Source: Camillea tinctor (taxonomy: Eukaryota; Ascomycota; Sordariomycetes; Xylariales; Xylariaceae). From it: a stretch of DNA of 64,000 bases. Below are positions 1 to 12,321 of the stretch, in pieces. The DNA lies in assembly GCA_022578605.1 (NCBI GenBank), contig MU394052.1, positions 1,178,001 to 1,242,000 of the forward strand. The letters run 5' to 3'. Both the position numbers and the translations under genes were made by a program. Positions within the stretch are counted from its first letter, which is position 1; each line of letters opens with the position of its first letter. Under the pieces are notes generated by a model. It worked only from the letters and a program-made list of their open reading frames with translations. It was not told the DNA's origin and did not search any database.

Positions 1-3000
1 ATTTGAAGAGATACCAAAGTGCTTTAACTTCCACCTAAGTTTCATTTCTTTGTCCCATCCACGGCGTGTATGCTCTCGATGTGTCCCGGCCCGGACAGAC
101 CTTACATTCTCCTTGTAGGAACCTAGTTTATTATTATTATTATTGATTTGCCCGCAAAGCGGTTTTTATAGTGATGAGATGTTACCTGACGACTCATATT
201 ATTCGTTGTTCCTGATAGATAGCTCTTCGAAACTATCGACCATATGCTCCGTGTGATGGACAGCGATTGTTGGAATAAATCCCCACTGGTCTCATTCTAT
301 TCTCTTGACACTGCTCAGATGTGTTCTGGTGCTCAGGGCATTTAGTAACAATGGATGATTCCACACATGGACTTCTTTGGTTGCAGTGAAAATATGTCGT
401 GGTTCTTGTGCACTCCGACGTTTGACGTGGGGGTTCTGCGAGAAGAGTTTTTTCCATTTGAATGTATATGATAGGATTGTACCTCGTGGGTGATCAACGT
501 CCGAGAACTTATTTAGATGAATGTGGGATTTCTTGAAATAGATGAATGTAATTGTACTTGCTGCCTAAGTTTAGGAGTGACGAGAATGGGAAGAGGAGGA
601 TCAAGGAACCGACAAGGTCTTTATATATAATTTACTGTACTATCACTTGGGTCACGACTCGAGCTTCAAATTGCTTGAGTGGTCTAGTATACGAGGTCAT
701 ACATGATAGGGCATGACTAAAATGGCTTCTCTGCCGACATACACTGTCAAAGTCTGTACGTCACAGAGTCGTGTCTTGTCAGCGGTTGATTTCCTTTCTA
801 GTCACTATGCTTTGAGGGGATCCAGGGGTCTATTGTGTGGCAACGAATTAGGTCCTGTTACTTACTTGCGTTACATATCTATGCAAGATTCCATTTACGA
901 TCCCAATGTTATATACGCCTGAGTTCTACTATAGTCAGAAATCAGACCATCCGGCTATACATCATTCGTCGTCGTAGGGTAGATGGAAGTTGTTTTTCGC
1001 AGAGCCAGCCTCCTTGGCAAGTATCCCATAGCAACGTCGTATGACACTAATGTAGCTCTTGCCACCATATAGAGCATAAATCAATATAGGTAGAAAGTGG
1101 CTTCAGATGGTGTCAAAAGGATGCAGCACAGGTAAGACCACTATTCTGATTTGGTAGTTCCAGACAATAATAGATACCGAATGATACGATTAGATCAGCT
1201 AAAATAGATGTCGTCATTGATCACGACTCTTTAATACTCGATGATGCTGAACGATCAGAGCAGGAAGAAGGAGCAAGGTATTCTTTGCAGAAATGGTCAA
1301 TACCTGGCTGTAGTTCTAGCATGCATGAACCTTCATCCAATCTGCAATTGTTCTTAGCGTGTGTGAACACTAACGTGATCTTGACCGTATGGGACTTTTA
1401 CCTCGGCAGCCTTGTATGCATTGCCTTAAAAAAAAGGAGTGAATACAAAAGCTCCTTTTCGAGTATATGATTTACTTATACCCGGGGTCTCGATAGGTAA
1501 TTACCACTTCACAACCCAGGCATATCAACAGCCTAGCAACATTGTAAGTCCTGAGCTCAGCGAATGTATATCTGTAGGGCCCCTAGACAAGCGGTCCCAG
1601 AAACTCGGTTCAAGTAAAGGATTTATACGATGTCTCGGAAAATTTAGGTGAGAATCGATTCCAGGCAGTGGGATCGAGATAATAAGGTTGCTAGCAGTGA
1701 AGGGAGGAGAATATAAGTTATATTATAGACCATTGAATATAGGGCAATGTTGAAGAAGAACAACTGTAGTTACCCTGATCTACAACGGGTCTGAAACCAC
1801 CGAAAGGGTGCGCTGGACTTGGCTTGCTAGTGGGAAAAAGGGCGCGCCCAAGCTCAACCGTTTGAAAGAACGTCGGCCCAAGCCACCTCAGGTACGATGC
1901 AAGGACAACATTTCCCCATTCCCCTATAGGTTTCCTAAAGACTATAGCGAAGATGATTGAGAGTCAACTGAATCGACCTGTGCTAAGTGCTTTCTAACAT
2001 ATAACGGAGGGAGCACATGGTGCTGTTGAAACAGCCGACAAGCCGCCTTAGTTCCTCCAACCGATTACTACCAGCTATGAGGGCTTGCGCTTGGATCATA
2101 CAGCACGACGTGTCAGTTGGTTGACATATCTCGAGTTGGATAGTTGGTTTTTACCCAGTGAGATTGTTATTTTACCATAACACTAGATTCATTGTTCATG
2201 CCGTCGATTTCCCAATCCCCCGTCTCTTCTCGGCCACTCAAATGAAGGCCCGGCCATCGTGAATCCTAAGCGAGAATCAATCCAACACTACTTACTAACC
2301 TACCAACCAGTTTTTTTTTTAGTTTTTTTTTAAATCAGATCTTCCTCTATGAAGCCAGGCCATCAATGGAATGTTGGCGCTAGACGATGAGATCGTCGTC
2401 CAAAGCCTGCAGTAATTGGCCGAGGGCAACTGAGTTATGCATATCGAATAGGCATAGGAGATTTTATCTTTAGGCCGAGTTGCTCCTAGCAACATACCTA
2501 AAGGGGGTGGTGCGTTATGTTCTCCAAGAGTGATTTGATTTTATGTAGCTAGGTTAGACTCAACACACATCGAACACACGCAACTCTGCTTAAACGGTAG
2601 TAGTTAAAGACAAACAACATCGACTACCACCGCCTCAGGCGTCATGATTTAAGATCATCCAACATAGTAATACCAAAAATATTCACTAGAGAGTAGCTAG
2701 ATTGGGGAGAACCACTTAGTCGGCTAGCGGGCCAAAATTACAGGGGTAACTTTGTATTAAGTGGAACACCTCTTAAGCCTCATAACTTAGTAGTATCAAA
2801 ACGAGCGACTTGGTGGACTTGTTGTCTGACTATGTAAAAGAGGTAGCACAGAGCTATAAGCAGGTCTTAAATGATGTTTTTTTTTTCTGATCTCAAAGTT
2901 GAATCGTATTTTACCTCGACAACATGGAATTGTGGAATTGTTTAACATGGAATTTCTCGAGTCTCCCTACCAAGGCCAAGCTCGCGGAGACGTACTTGGT

Positions 3001-3249
3001 GATCCACACTTTATAGATATTATGTCAGTATATAATAGGAACGGTTTGCCTTGCGTGGCACCCTGGTAAGCCACACAATCTTAATCATCAACAGGAGGAT
3101 ACCTTCGTAGGGCAAGTGATACACGAGCTTAGGCGGTTGCAAGAGTGAGGGTATCTCAAGAATACCTAGATAGAACTAAATAGTATACTAGGAGGCTTGC
3201 CCTCACGAGGGAGGAGAGAACTATTGTCCTCTAGAGATCACGAGACGAG

Positions 3250-3296
3250 CACACACACATACACACACATACACGCACACATACACGCACACATAC
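3250..3296. repeat. CA-rich microsatellite
   Basis: Imperfect alternating CA tract interrupted by TA and GC steps (ACACACAT and ACGCACAC blocks). Non-coding. Confidence 0.85.
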
Positions 3297-3544
3297 GTGA
3301 ATAGATAGAGATATACTTCTCCTAGGGAAGCCCGTTTATCTATTAATATTCCACTTTATTATTAAACCTCCCTACATGAGTCTGAAAATAGGTATATATT
3401 AACTTGATATTATTTTGGGGTTTGACGCTGCCTCAACAAATGGAAGACCTTCTTGGCAAAGATCACCTAGATGTGTAATCTAAGAGTATCAACCGTCAAC
3501 TACAACTTGACCCCTGAGGCTCTTGTGGAGGTCTCATATCGGGT

Positions 3545-3568
3545 GTGTAGATGTGTAGATGTGTAGAT
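3545..3568 (+). repeat. Three tandem copies of GTGTAGAT
   Basis: Three exact 8-bp copies read directly from the sequence, in non-coding DNA. Confidence 0.85.
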
Positions 3569-4921
3569 GCTAGAATTTTGAAGCAAACAAACATATTACA
3601 AGGTTCATGGCTCTACAATGTGCAGGGAGCTGTTTCTAACATGACCTGTACCGGCCTCTAGCGTGATGTTCACTGCCCAAGTTGACAACAAACCTACCTA
3701 GTTTATACCGGGATTACTAGTTGTGGCTCTCGACAACATCGTCACTGGAGAGTCTATCATTCGTTGGACCCATCGCACTTATTTTCAACCTATAGTGGAC
3801 CTCTTTACCTTAGCCAATGTCTGACCCCTATTGCGGCTTTCCCCATACGTTGCCTAGGCAGGTACAATATGTCTCCTTAGTCTGGTCATGTCTTACACAA
3901 GAGAGGTTTAGATGAATACCACAACGCGGGGCTTTGAACCATCCATTCCATACGTAGAAGACAGCTTTGTGATTTTCTCTTGTGGCGAGCACATTTCAGC
4001 AACCAAATGCTTTTTACCCATCTATCTTACGACATATCGTAGATGATGTGTACGCACCATCTCAGCATAGGTTCTATGCGAGATCACCCCCGCTAGGCCC
4101 CATCAAACAAGTCAGTTGACTACATGATTGCTTGCTACCTTTCTTACCATGTACCTGTTGTACGCCGCATGTCCATATTTTTGCTAAATTTATTCCCAGG
4201 GGGGGGGGAGGCTATGATTAGGGCCAGTAATGCGTAGTCTGGGGGCCCTCTGTGTATGCAGTTGGTGTCGAAGCGAACCTGGGCAGCCCAGGTCATCGGA
4301 ACGAGGCAGGCGAGGGTAGAAGAGACTTGCCGCTAACAAATCAATGCACACTTATATCGAGAGACATTACTAACCGGCTAGTAACAAACTCAAGTGATGA
4401 TCCCAGACAGACCACCATACAGAATTTGGGGTGGTGGCTTGAAGACAGCGGGTCACCCACTATTCCTCACTCACGCACCCTGGGCGTAAAGATTCTCCCC
4501 TGAGGCACCGTTCGAGGATTATACACCTTACTCTTCTAAAGTGATCTGTCTTGCTTTTCTCTCTATCTTTTTTTCCTTCTAATATCTAAAAAGCCACCAC
4601 GCAGCTCAGGACAACATTCCTCCCAGAGATCTCAGATTTACTACTTACCCTCCCGGGCCGAAGACTTGAGTATATTGGCCAACTATCCTAACTTAAGCAA
4701 CCTAGTGTGCGTTCGAAGGGATATTTTGACTATTAATCTGTGCACCACCAATCCTCGGCACTCTAGTATATCTATTGGTTATCCCCTCATTCCTTCCCTA
4801 CCTCACACATCTCACCACGCATTGCAAACTTTCTCGACGGACTCCATCATCGGTCTTTTTACTCGCTGCCTGAACCTGGCCCTCGGTAACGACCCTTGCT
4901 CCACAAGTACGTTGTCAAGGT

Positions 4922-6098
4922 ATGACAATGGCTCTCCTTATGGACCTACAAGTGGGCTTTGACGAGGATTTTACCTTTCGCGGCCAACCCTCATCCTGCA
5001 GTTCAGCCTCTAGCAGCTTTTCTTCTGCCTCCACCAGCAGCTCCTTGCACGATCCTTTTACACCGACATCAGGCCGCTCAACTCCCGGAGGACAGCCCGT
5101 GTTTATGGATCACGACAACGTTCCCTGTAGTGCTTCAAGAGGTTATGATTTGACTCCACCATCATCAGCTTTTGGTGGTTATTTCCCTCCTGAAGTCAAA
5201 TCTGAATTCAACAATTACACCCTTTGCGATACTTTCCCTAGCACTCCAAGCCGGAAGGCTAGCATACCAACTGCAGCGATGGATTATCCAGAATACCACA
5301 TTATGCCTCCCAATCTAGCACCTCATAGTAATCCTATTGAGTCGTCCAATCCTCACGCCCTCGGTAACTTCCAATTTGTAGGGCATATGGGATCATCACC
5401 GCTGGCCTTTCCCACATCATCAGAGTATTCACTAGAACCAAATGGACAATCAATGTGGGCATGGACAGGAGAGAGCCCAGTAACATTCTTCGAGAGACAC
5501 CCCTCGCCCGGAATATCACCAGCTAAACCACACACTATCCGGGCCGATAGACACAACCTGGCTTTAGCAAACCACGGGAGAAGACGTCTCTATGTGGATG
5601 AAGTGCAGCAGAAGTCCTCGGCCCTGCACCGAGTGCAGCACGGCCATTGCAATGAGGCTAAGAGGGAAAGAACACGGAAGAATGGACTTGTTGGTGGCAT
5701 ACAGTTGATCGCCAAGGGAACTTTCAGATGTGACCACGAAGACTGCATCGCCATGGGACGAAATCCATTCAAGAGACAGGAACATCTCAAGCGTCACAAA
5801 TCAACGTAAGATAACACTAGCCTCTGTGAAATTAAGGCCAAAATTCTAACCCTCTCACTTTAGTTGTCACAACCCGAATCCTGAGGAGTCAAACACGGAG
5901 TGCCCCTTCTGCAACAGGTGCTTCAACCGCAAGGATAACTGGCGTCAACATCTTAAGCTGCACACTACCCCAAATCGCACTATCAGCCGGACAGACTATC
6001 ACCCAGAGGCCAAGGCACTGTATGATGCTGAGATGAAGAAGACCAAGCAACGAAGCCAGTCCCGAAAAAAGGCCATCATCAAAGAGGAGAGCGAGTAG
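4922..6098 (+). CDS. C2H2 zinc-finger transcription factor with a BrlA-like first finger
   Basis: Two exons, 4922-5805 and 5864-6098, joined across a 58-bp intron (GTAAGA donor, TTTAG acceptor) to give 372 residues. The intron falls at the end of finger 1, so only the spliced frame carries both fingers. Finger 1 is C270-x4-C275-x12-H288-x3-H292 and contains FKRQEHLKRH, a string shared with the first finger of the conidiation regulator BrlA. Finger 2 is C308-x2-C311-x12-H324-x3-H328. The first 200 residues are Ser/Thr/Pro-rich and probably disordered; the C-terminus is basic (Lys/Arg-rich after residue 345), suiting nuclear import. It should be a nuclear DNA-binding regulator. Orthology to BrlA is not claimed: the resemblance is limited to the finger motif. 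A purine-rich A tract follows the stop. The domain call is strong; the biological role is unknown. Confidence 0.85.
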
Positions 6099-6119
6099 GA
6101 CTAAAGCTCCTGGGGTGGC

Positions 6120-6160
6120 AAAAAAAAAAAGAAAAAAAAGAAAAAAAAAAAAAGGAAAAT
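6120..6160 (+). repeat. A-rich purine tract
   Basis: About 40 bases of A with scattered G, starting 22 bases after the stop of the C2H2 gene, probably in its 3' UTR or just beyond. Confidence 0.8.
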
Positions 6161-7793
6161 TAGAAGCCACATCGAAACGCCGACCGCGACAATGCTACTA
6201 CGAATTTCATTGCTTAATTTTCTCTTCTAGGAATTACCAAAAATTTCATTTACTTTCTATACCAGACGGTTTCACGCCAATAACATATAGGAGTTCCGGT
6301 TGAATTCACCTCTACTTTCTTTTTCATTTCTTTGCTCGATTTTCTTTTCTAACAAGAAACCCCAAAAACATTGCTTTTTCCTACATAGGAGTTGGGATGT
6401 ATGTTTGAGGATACCAAACCAAGCGTCAGATGTGTATCATTATGTTGTCGCTGTGAGAGAACCGGAGGACGGGGCTTGCAGAGGTTAATTGGACTAGCAA
6501 GACGTATGGCTTCATTTCTTGGGAGGTTGGGTTTGCGGGACATACCTCATGTACAGTAGCAGTATTGTTGGCATATAACAATGGAGTTGACGATAGGTAG
6601 CGTAGAAACGCTTTGTTTGCCAGCACAGTTTGCTCTTTACAGCGATCCTATTCAGACTTGGTGACATAGCAAGCACCGTTTCACTGTCAGGTTACTCTTA
6701 CGTAGCGTTTATTTCGAAGAGTTACTTGTTGGACTATGAAACTCTGCATATTTTCTTAGACGCACCCCCCCACGTCAGCTTAACGCGTTTAAATCTTGTC
6801 TTAGGTAGTAGGTAGCGTTGCCTATATGGGATTGCCTTTCTAGGGAGTATCGCCGAGACAAGTTGGTTAAGCCAGCTCAAGAGCCTCGACTAAAGTGTTC
6901 AATATCTAGGTGTGGCTCAATTTTGCAGTCGTTATCCCTCAGACAATATCGAGATCGCCCGCGTAGATCTAGTTCGAGTTGATTTTATTCATGTCCGTCA
7001 TCTGAAGCAAAATTCTACAAAGTCTCAGGCGAAACATAATATGGTCAAGATAGTTTGGATACCCGTGTCTGCTATAGCCTACTAACATATAATAGTCTGT
7101 ATACCTATTCAGCATGATACATGTACCGAGCCACAAATTCAAATAAACTTCGTGGGGTTTCTCGAGACTTGCGTGACGCTACGGTCACAATGTCACATTC
7201 AGGTATAACACAAACACATGACAGACTCGACAGCTAGGTATGACTAAATGTGTGGGACTGTCTCTGCACATCGTGCAGAAAGAGGAGAAGCAAAAGCAAT
7301 GGGCGAAGCCATACCAACTACTAAATGTACCTACAACAGTTTTGGGACATCGGGCTTACCACTCTGTCACTTCGAATCGTACTATTAATCGAGCAGCTAT
7401 GTGACAGTGTAACGACAGTAAGAAGCTTAACCTAGCAGAATCGGCTCATTTTTTTCAAGAAGTGTCACTGCAAGTCGGTCATGGCTGACTGTAGCACATG
7501 GGAAGGAGGCCAACGTTCTTCCTGTCCCACGACAAAACGGGTTACGCAGGAAAAGGATCTCCCGTAAAGCGCTGGTTCCCGTGAGAATAATCACTCTTGC
7601 GTCTCAACATCTCACTAAGGGGAGGGCGGCCTTGGCAAGAAATCAGGAGCGCCTCATCATCCGGAGCGTTCCGCACTAACAAGTATTGGGGGCGGAAATT
7701 AAGAGGCACTCCCCTCTTTTTCCCCCCGAGTTGGAAGATTGGTAAGTGCGGGCCGATCGACTCGTCAGTCCAGTTACTCTTCCGAATTTGTGG

Positions 7794-7845
7794 CTTTTCC
7801 TTTCTGCTTTTCCTTTCTGCTTTTCCTTGTTGCTTTTCCTTGTTG
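7794..7845 (+). repeat. 13-bp minisatellite, four units
   Basis: Four adjacent 13-mers: two CTTTTCCTTTCTG followed by two CTTTTCCTTGTTG, then a partial CTTTCCCT. The paired arrangement suggests duplication after a three-base change. Pyrimidine-only strand bias apart from the G residues; non-coding. Confidence 0.9.
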
Positions 7846-10748
7846 CTTTCCCTCCATCGTATTTTTTTTTCGAACTAATTCTAAAGATGGTGGGCGCGTC
7901 AAGCATATAGAAGGGAACCCTAGGATCATTTCTATGTAGTTATGCTGAAATGGAGAAAAAAAAAGTACAGGGCATGTGTGTTAACGACCTCTTCATTGGT
8001 GCGTAAGACCCGTGCCAGAGCACTGGGAATTCGTGTGCCTAAAAAGGTGACAGCGGTATCTTCCAACCATATGCCGGTATGGGGGTGGCAATGTCCAAAA
8101 GTGACAGGTTAGAAGCGATGCAGTGCAAGATCCGACACTGTGGCAATGCGATTTATCGCGGAGATAAAGGGGGATCTCCCCCTCAGGTCCGAGCATGTTC
8201 ATGTCATCTCGCGGTGAGGATTATATTGCACACCCCGCCTCGTAATCAGACACCATGCGACTTTTTTTGTGTGCCTCGGCAGCTCGGACTATAATTAATA
8301 TTTATTGATATCTTCAGTGAATGAGGCTAGGTCTAGCTACTTCGACAAGAGGCCTAAACCAGTGCAGATATCCTAACCAGGATTATGACGGATCAGCTAG
8401 TAATTAACCTTGAGTCGTGATATCATCGTGAACTACGTTTCATGTATTTGCTTTTTAACATCATGTCTGCTGACAGGTTTTGTTTAGGTTTAGACCGCAC
8501 ACCCCTAAATATCGCATCCGCGAAACTGGGAGAAGTTGGGAAAAGTTTGTTGTTAGCAATCCAACCTAGTGAGTTTCGAATATGGCGTTAGAACCAACGT
8601 GCAAGCGGAATATTGGTTACCGAGACTACCTGTTCATGTTTACTCTAGTGGTTGTGTATAAGGCATCCTCGGATCCAATGACCTTCGATCATTTTTGTGT
8701 CTGCATTAACAATCTGAGGGCGCTCTTTTAATTTGACCACTCATCGAACCTGCAAGTCTGGTAAGTCCAACAGTAAGTTGTTTGTTACGGCCTTAGTTTT
8801 GACCCCCATGTTCAACCTGATTGCTGTCGTGGTAATCTGAAGGATTTGGACTACATCAGAATTATTCGCTGCCAATGTTACAACTAATATTATCCTGATG
8901 TATCTGTGAGCATCGACTTGAATTAAACTTTCCAGACGAATCACACAAAAACTAGTTTGTCCAAGCTGTTGTCAAACCGGGACTCGAAACCCTGGCCGAA
9001 CTAGCATAAGTCGTAGACCGAAAAATGTAACTAAATAAGCCGAATCTATGATGTCGATTTCTAAGCACAACGCTTTCAAACTTAGCCAAAAATGAACTGG
9101 TAGATCGGAGAAAAGTACTATCACCGATGCTATAATGCTCTATTTTCATCAGAGTCAATATCATCAACTGGTAACTATGATTGTGGCTTACAAGTCACGA
9201 ACTGGGCTAATATTTGTGCCCGCGAGGTTTGACGCAGCAGTGGACTACAAAGGATATATTCAGGGGGTAGAGAGGCAGATAATCTAGCATAGGTGCGCTA
9301 ACTAGACAGGGGATTTGACCTAATGTCCTTTGTTGATGTTTAGACTATGATATGAGAGAAACACTGCTTCAGATATCACATTCACATGCCCAAGGCAAGC
9401 CAATCAGTGGCAAGGTTGAATAAGCACTTCCGCACCTCTAGATTTAACACAGTTATTACTTCCCATGATCGAAGATCTAGAACTGGTTCAAGCGAGTCCG
9501 TTGGTAGTAATATTGCACACACACTGACAACTCGCCTGCATCTCAAGTGAAGTCTCCGCATCGAAACCTGGTTTAGTCTAGTTTCTGTGTAGTGGTAGGG
9601 TACCATCACCACCTGGTGTTACGACTGCATAAATAGATTTAGTAAAATAGAGGAAGTCATGTACTTTGTGATCTTGATGCCTGATCTCAGATGTGAAGCA
9701 AACCACCAAAGTCCGGGCTAGTCCTGTCTGCCTATCCTTCGTACGGGCTGAGCTGACATATGGAAAATACAAAACACCGCATGATGGCGTCTAAGTAGAG
9801 AAATCACATAACCTAGACACATTGTATAGCCTCAGAGGCTCGTTGTGTGTGTTGGGAAGCAATATGCAGGTTGGCCAGAACAAAAGTGGAATGGAGATGG
9901 CGCCAAACTCTAATGATAGCATCAAAATAGCCTGTAAATGGGAAGCACAACGCGAGATTTGGTTACACGGAAACGTCAGCCTAGTGCCCAAGCCCCTGGA
10001 TTTGGCAAGGAAGATCGAATCATAACGAGGGGGCACTAGGCAATAGGTTGGTTGGCCCGAGGGTCATGAAGTACGCGTTCAATAATCTAAGAACCTCTGA
10101 GTTTAGGTTTCTAGGTAGATGGCGTGTGTCCCGTGATAGATCAGCATATGCGAGAGACTTGGGCACACTTATTAGTGACAGGAGACTAAGGGTGATATGG
10201 CCTTGGCAACGGCATACACTATTCTTCATCATGGCGAAATGCCTGAGACAATGTCTAGGGCCTCTACTATCGAGAGACGGGCACGAAGTGTACAGCCGCA
10301 TTGTCCTTTTGCTGAAAGATGGAGACAAGGGTATTTAGGCCCTCGTAAAGCATCGTTAGGGTAACCTAAATCGCCCTAGTAGTGTGATATTGGGGGATGC
10401 TTAGACTAAAATCTGCGACCACACCAGAATGGTGAGCGCTTGTTTGTAGATGAGGAGTTTCTTGCCGTCCTGATGTGTATAACCTTACAATCACTCTGCG
10501 GCTAAGTTGAAAATACCGACTTATTACTATTAGTTCGGTGAAGAATAGAAACTACCCTTGACTAGGAAAAAAGAGGAGGAAAACCCCCTTAGTCTACATG
10601 TCGAGCTCTTCTTAATGCTAAGTTAAGTGTACGGAAGTAGGATGGTGGCTGGACTTTGGAGAAAGCACTTGAGCATTGTGACATTATGGCTAGCTGTAGT
10701 CATGGGTCTAGATTTTCAGAACAGACGAGAATCAGGTTTACGTAGATA

Positions 10749-10978
10749 TTGGTTTCGCCACTTGATCAACTCGATGAAATCCCCCCTTTACGATGCCTGA
10801 ACGCAGACGACGAAGATCTGCTAAACGATGATCGCAGGCTGCAGGGGACTTATTTCAAATCACCTCATGTCATATCGTATAGGGGCGACATTTACTCCAA
10901 AAAGGAGCCACTTCTTACCTCCTCCACCCTCGTGGAACTACGAGCAAAAGTGGACATTCTTTCGCTTTATGAAGGTAT
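10749..10978 (+). pseudogene. Possible orphan coding fragment ending at a splice donor
   Basis: An open frame of about 76 codons with protein-like composition (acidic stretch NADDEDLLNDD, then SPHVISYRGDIYSKKEP, then VELRAKVDILSLYE) runs into GAAG|GTATGT, a good fungal 5' splice site. It has no upstream ATG in frame (the frame opens after a TAG at 10743) and I could not find a partner exon downstream. It could be a relic of a decayed gene, an internal exon of an unrecognised gene, or chance. I do not recognise the family. Confidence 0.2.
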
Positions 10979-12090
10979 GTTACTCGTTGTCTAAGTTTCT
11001 ATGTTGTATCCTGGAGCATAGTAATCGCAAAACCAGCGAGAGTTGTGTTTGAGGGGTTTCTTAGAACCCGTCGATTCGAAGATACGACGTAAACCAAATG
11101 CTTCACTATTGAATGTGTAACATATAAGGCGCGTACGTACATCTTGTAAATCAGACATGAAACATTTGAGTGTACCAGATCTTACATTCCAGTTGATCAT
11201 GTTCCTAGCCATTGTTACGCGACTGCATCACGAAGCATGATGGATAACCTTTAGTCAGGTTGCTTTGGTGATTTTGTATTATTTCTTCTCTTTGTATTTG
11301 GTATTTCATTAAGGCCATTGTGCCTTGTGTCATATGGCATTTCTTGGACCCCCGAAGAGGGTCGCATATGACAAAACCGAGAAAAGATTAAGACATTATC
11401 TACCTGTTTATGTGCCTCGTGCGGGAGAGCAATATTTTCACGGGCTTTGTCTTTAGTCTGCCTAGGATCTTGATATGAGGTAATTCTAACACGGATAGGT
11501 TATAAGATACCTTATTGCAACCTGTTGACACTCTTTGATACACAGAAACCTTGATGAATCCCATATTTAGCGAACTTGTTGTGAGAGAAATCAAAGTTAG
11601 GTGTTGAGAAATGAACGCTGAGATCCGGCAGTACAACAGTTACTAGTAGACAAAGAATCTACCTGCATATATGGCATGAGTATCAAGTTAGCTAGCTCGT
11701 TTAATTCTAGTTGTCGGTGCAACACAGATTGAGTTTTCTGTCTATGTATAAAGAGTGCATCGTGACAACCTTTTAGGAGTATGTAAGGAATAATTTTCAA
11801 ATAAAGAAAAGAAAGGGGTTAGCCAAATTTGATGCCTAGAGTGATACGTATCTGGATTTTAGGAATATGGTAGGAGAAAGTAGTAAGTTTCAAGGCCTTT
11901 GTCGATATGTAAATGCTCTACAGTTTCTATATTTCCATAAAAAAATATTAAAACAATATTATTATACTGATGGGTGGTGATTGTAACCTAACCTATGTAA
12001 GTGCAGATAGGAATCACCTGAGTCCATCCATACTGCCATGTACAATTGTGGCTGTGCAAGAGCAACAACCTTGGAAGTGCATCGGTTACA

Positions 12091-12170
12091 TAACCTACCT
12101 GCCTACCTAGGTACCTAGGCATGTAACCTACATAGGTTCATTACCTATGTAGGTACCTATCTAGTAGTAG
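12091..12170. repeat. Cluster of CCTAGGTACCTAGG-like palindromes
   Basis: Dense overlapping CCTAGGTA, TACCTAGG and ACCTACAT/ATGTAGGT words that can fold on themselves, 150-230 bases upstream of the F-box/LRR start. The same words recur at several other intergenic sites in the window. Confidence 0.7.
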
Positions 12171-12321
12171 GTTAGAATGACATCAGCCACCTCATTCCTT
12201 ACTTCCTCCAACACACATACAACAACAACTTGGGCTCATCAACACCTTACCATCATATCAATTCAGCCATCACTGTTGGCGTCAATGGTTTGAAAAAAAA
12301 ACATAGTTAACATATCGGAAA

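Larger units (their letters stand above)
1..4921. other. Gene-poor left end, no gene recognised
   Basis: No reading frame here has domain-like content; open stretches are under 100 codons and often begin at non-ATG codons. It contains a CA-rich microsatellite (3250-3296), three copies of an 8-bp unit (3545-3568) and a G-run near 4199-4209. The pyrimidine-rich stretch around 4530-4600 may belong to the promoter or 5' leader of the C2H2 gene that starts at 4922. I found no terminal repeats or transposase remnants by eye, but old decayed elements cannot be excluded. Confidence 0.5.
6099..12321. other. 6.2-kb gene-poor interval
   Basis: No complete gene is recognisable. It holds an A-rich tract just after the C2H2 stop, a 13-bp minisatellite (7794-7845), a short coding-like fragment (10749-10978) and a cluster of CCTAGGTA-type palindromes just upstream of the F-box/LRR gene. 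Overlapping open frames on both strands around 9800-10330 lack any family signature and look like chance. Confidence 0.5.

Noticed and set aside
1..4921. Possible RIP-mutated transposon region
   Set aside because: Base composition is not strongly AT-skewed by eye and no transposase or reverse-transcriptase fragment is recognisable in any frame; dinucleotide indices would be needed to decide.
8970..9050. tRNA-like T-arm (GGGTTTCGAGTCCCGG on the minus strand)
   Set aside because: The B box has an extra base, no A box or matching acceptor strand is found at the expected distance, and no cloverleaf can be drawn.
9791..10338. Overlapping open frames of 67-102 codons on both strands
   Set aside because: No motif, no splice partners, and both strands open equally, as expected by chance.
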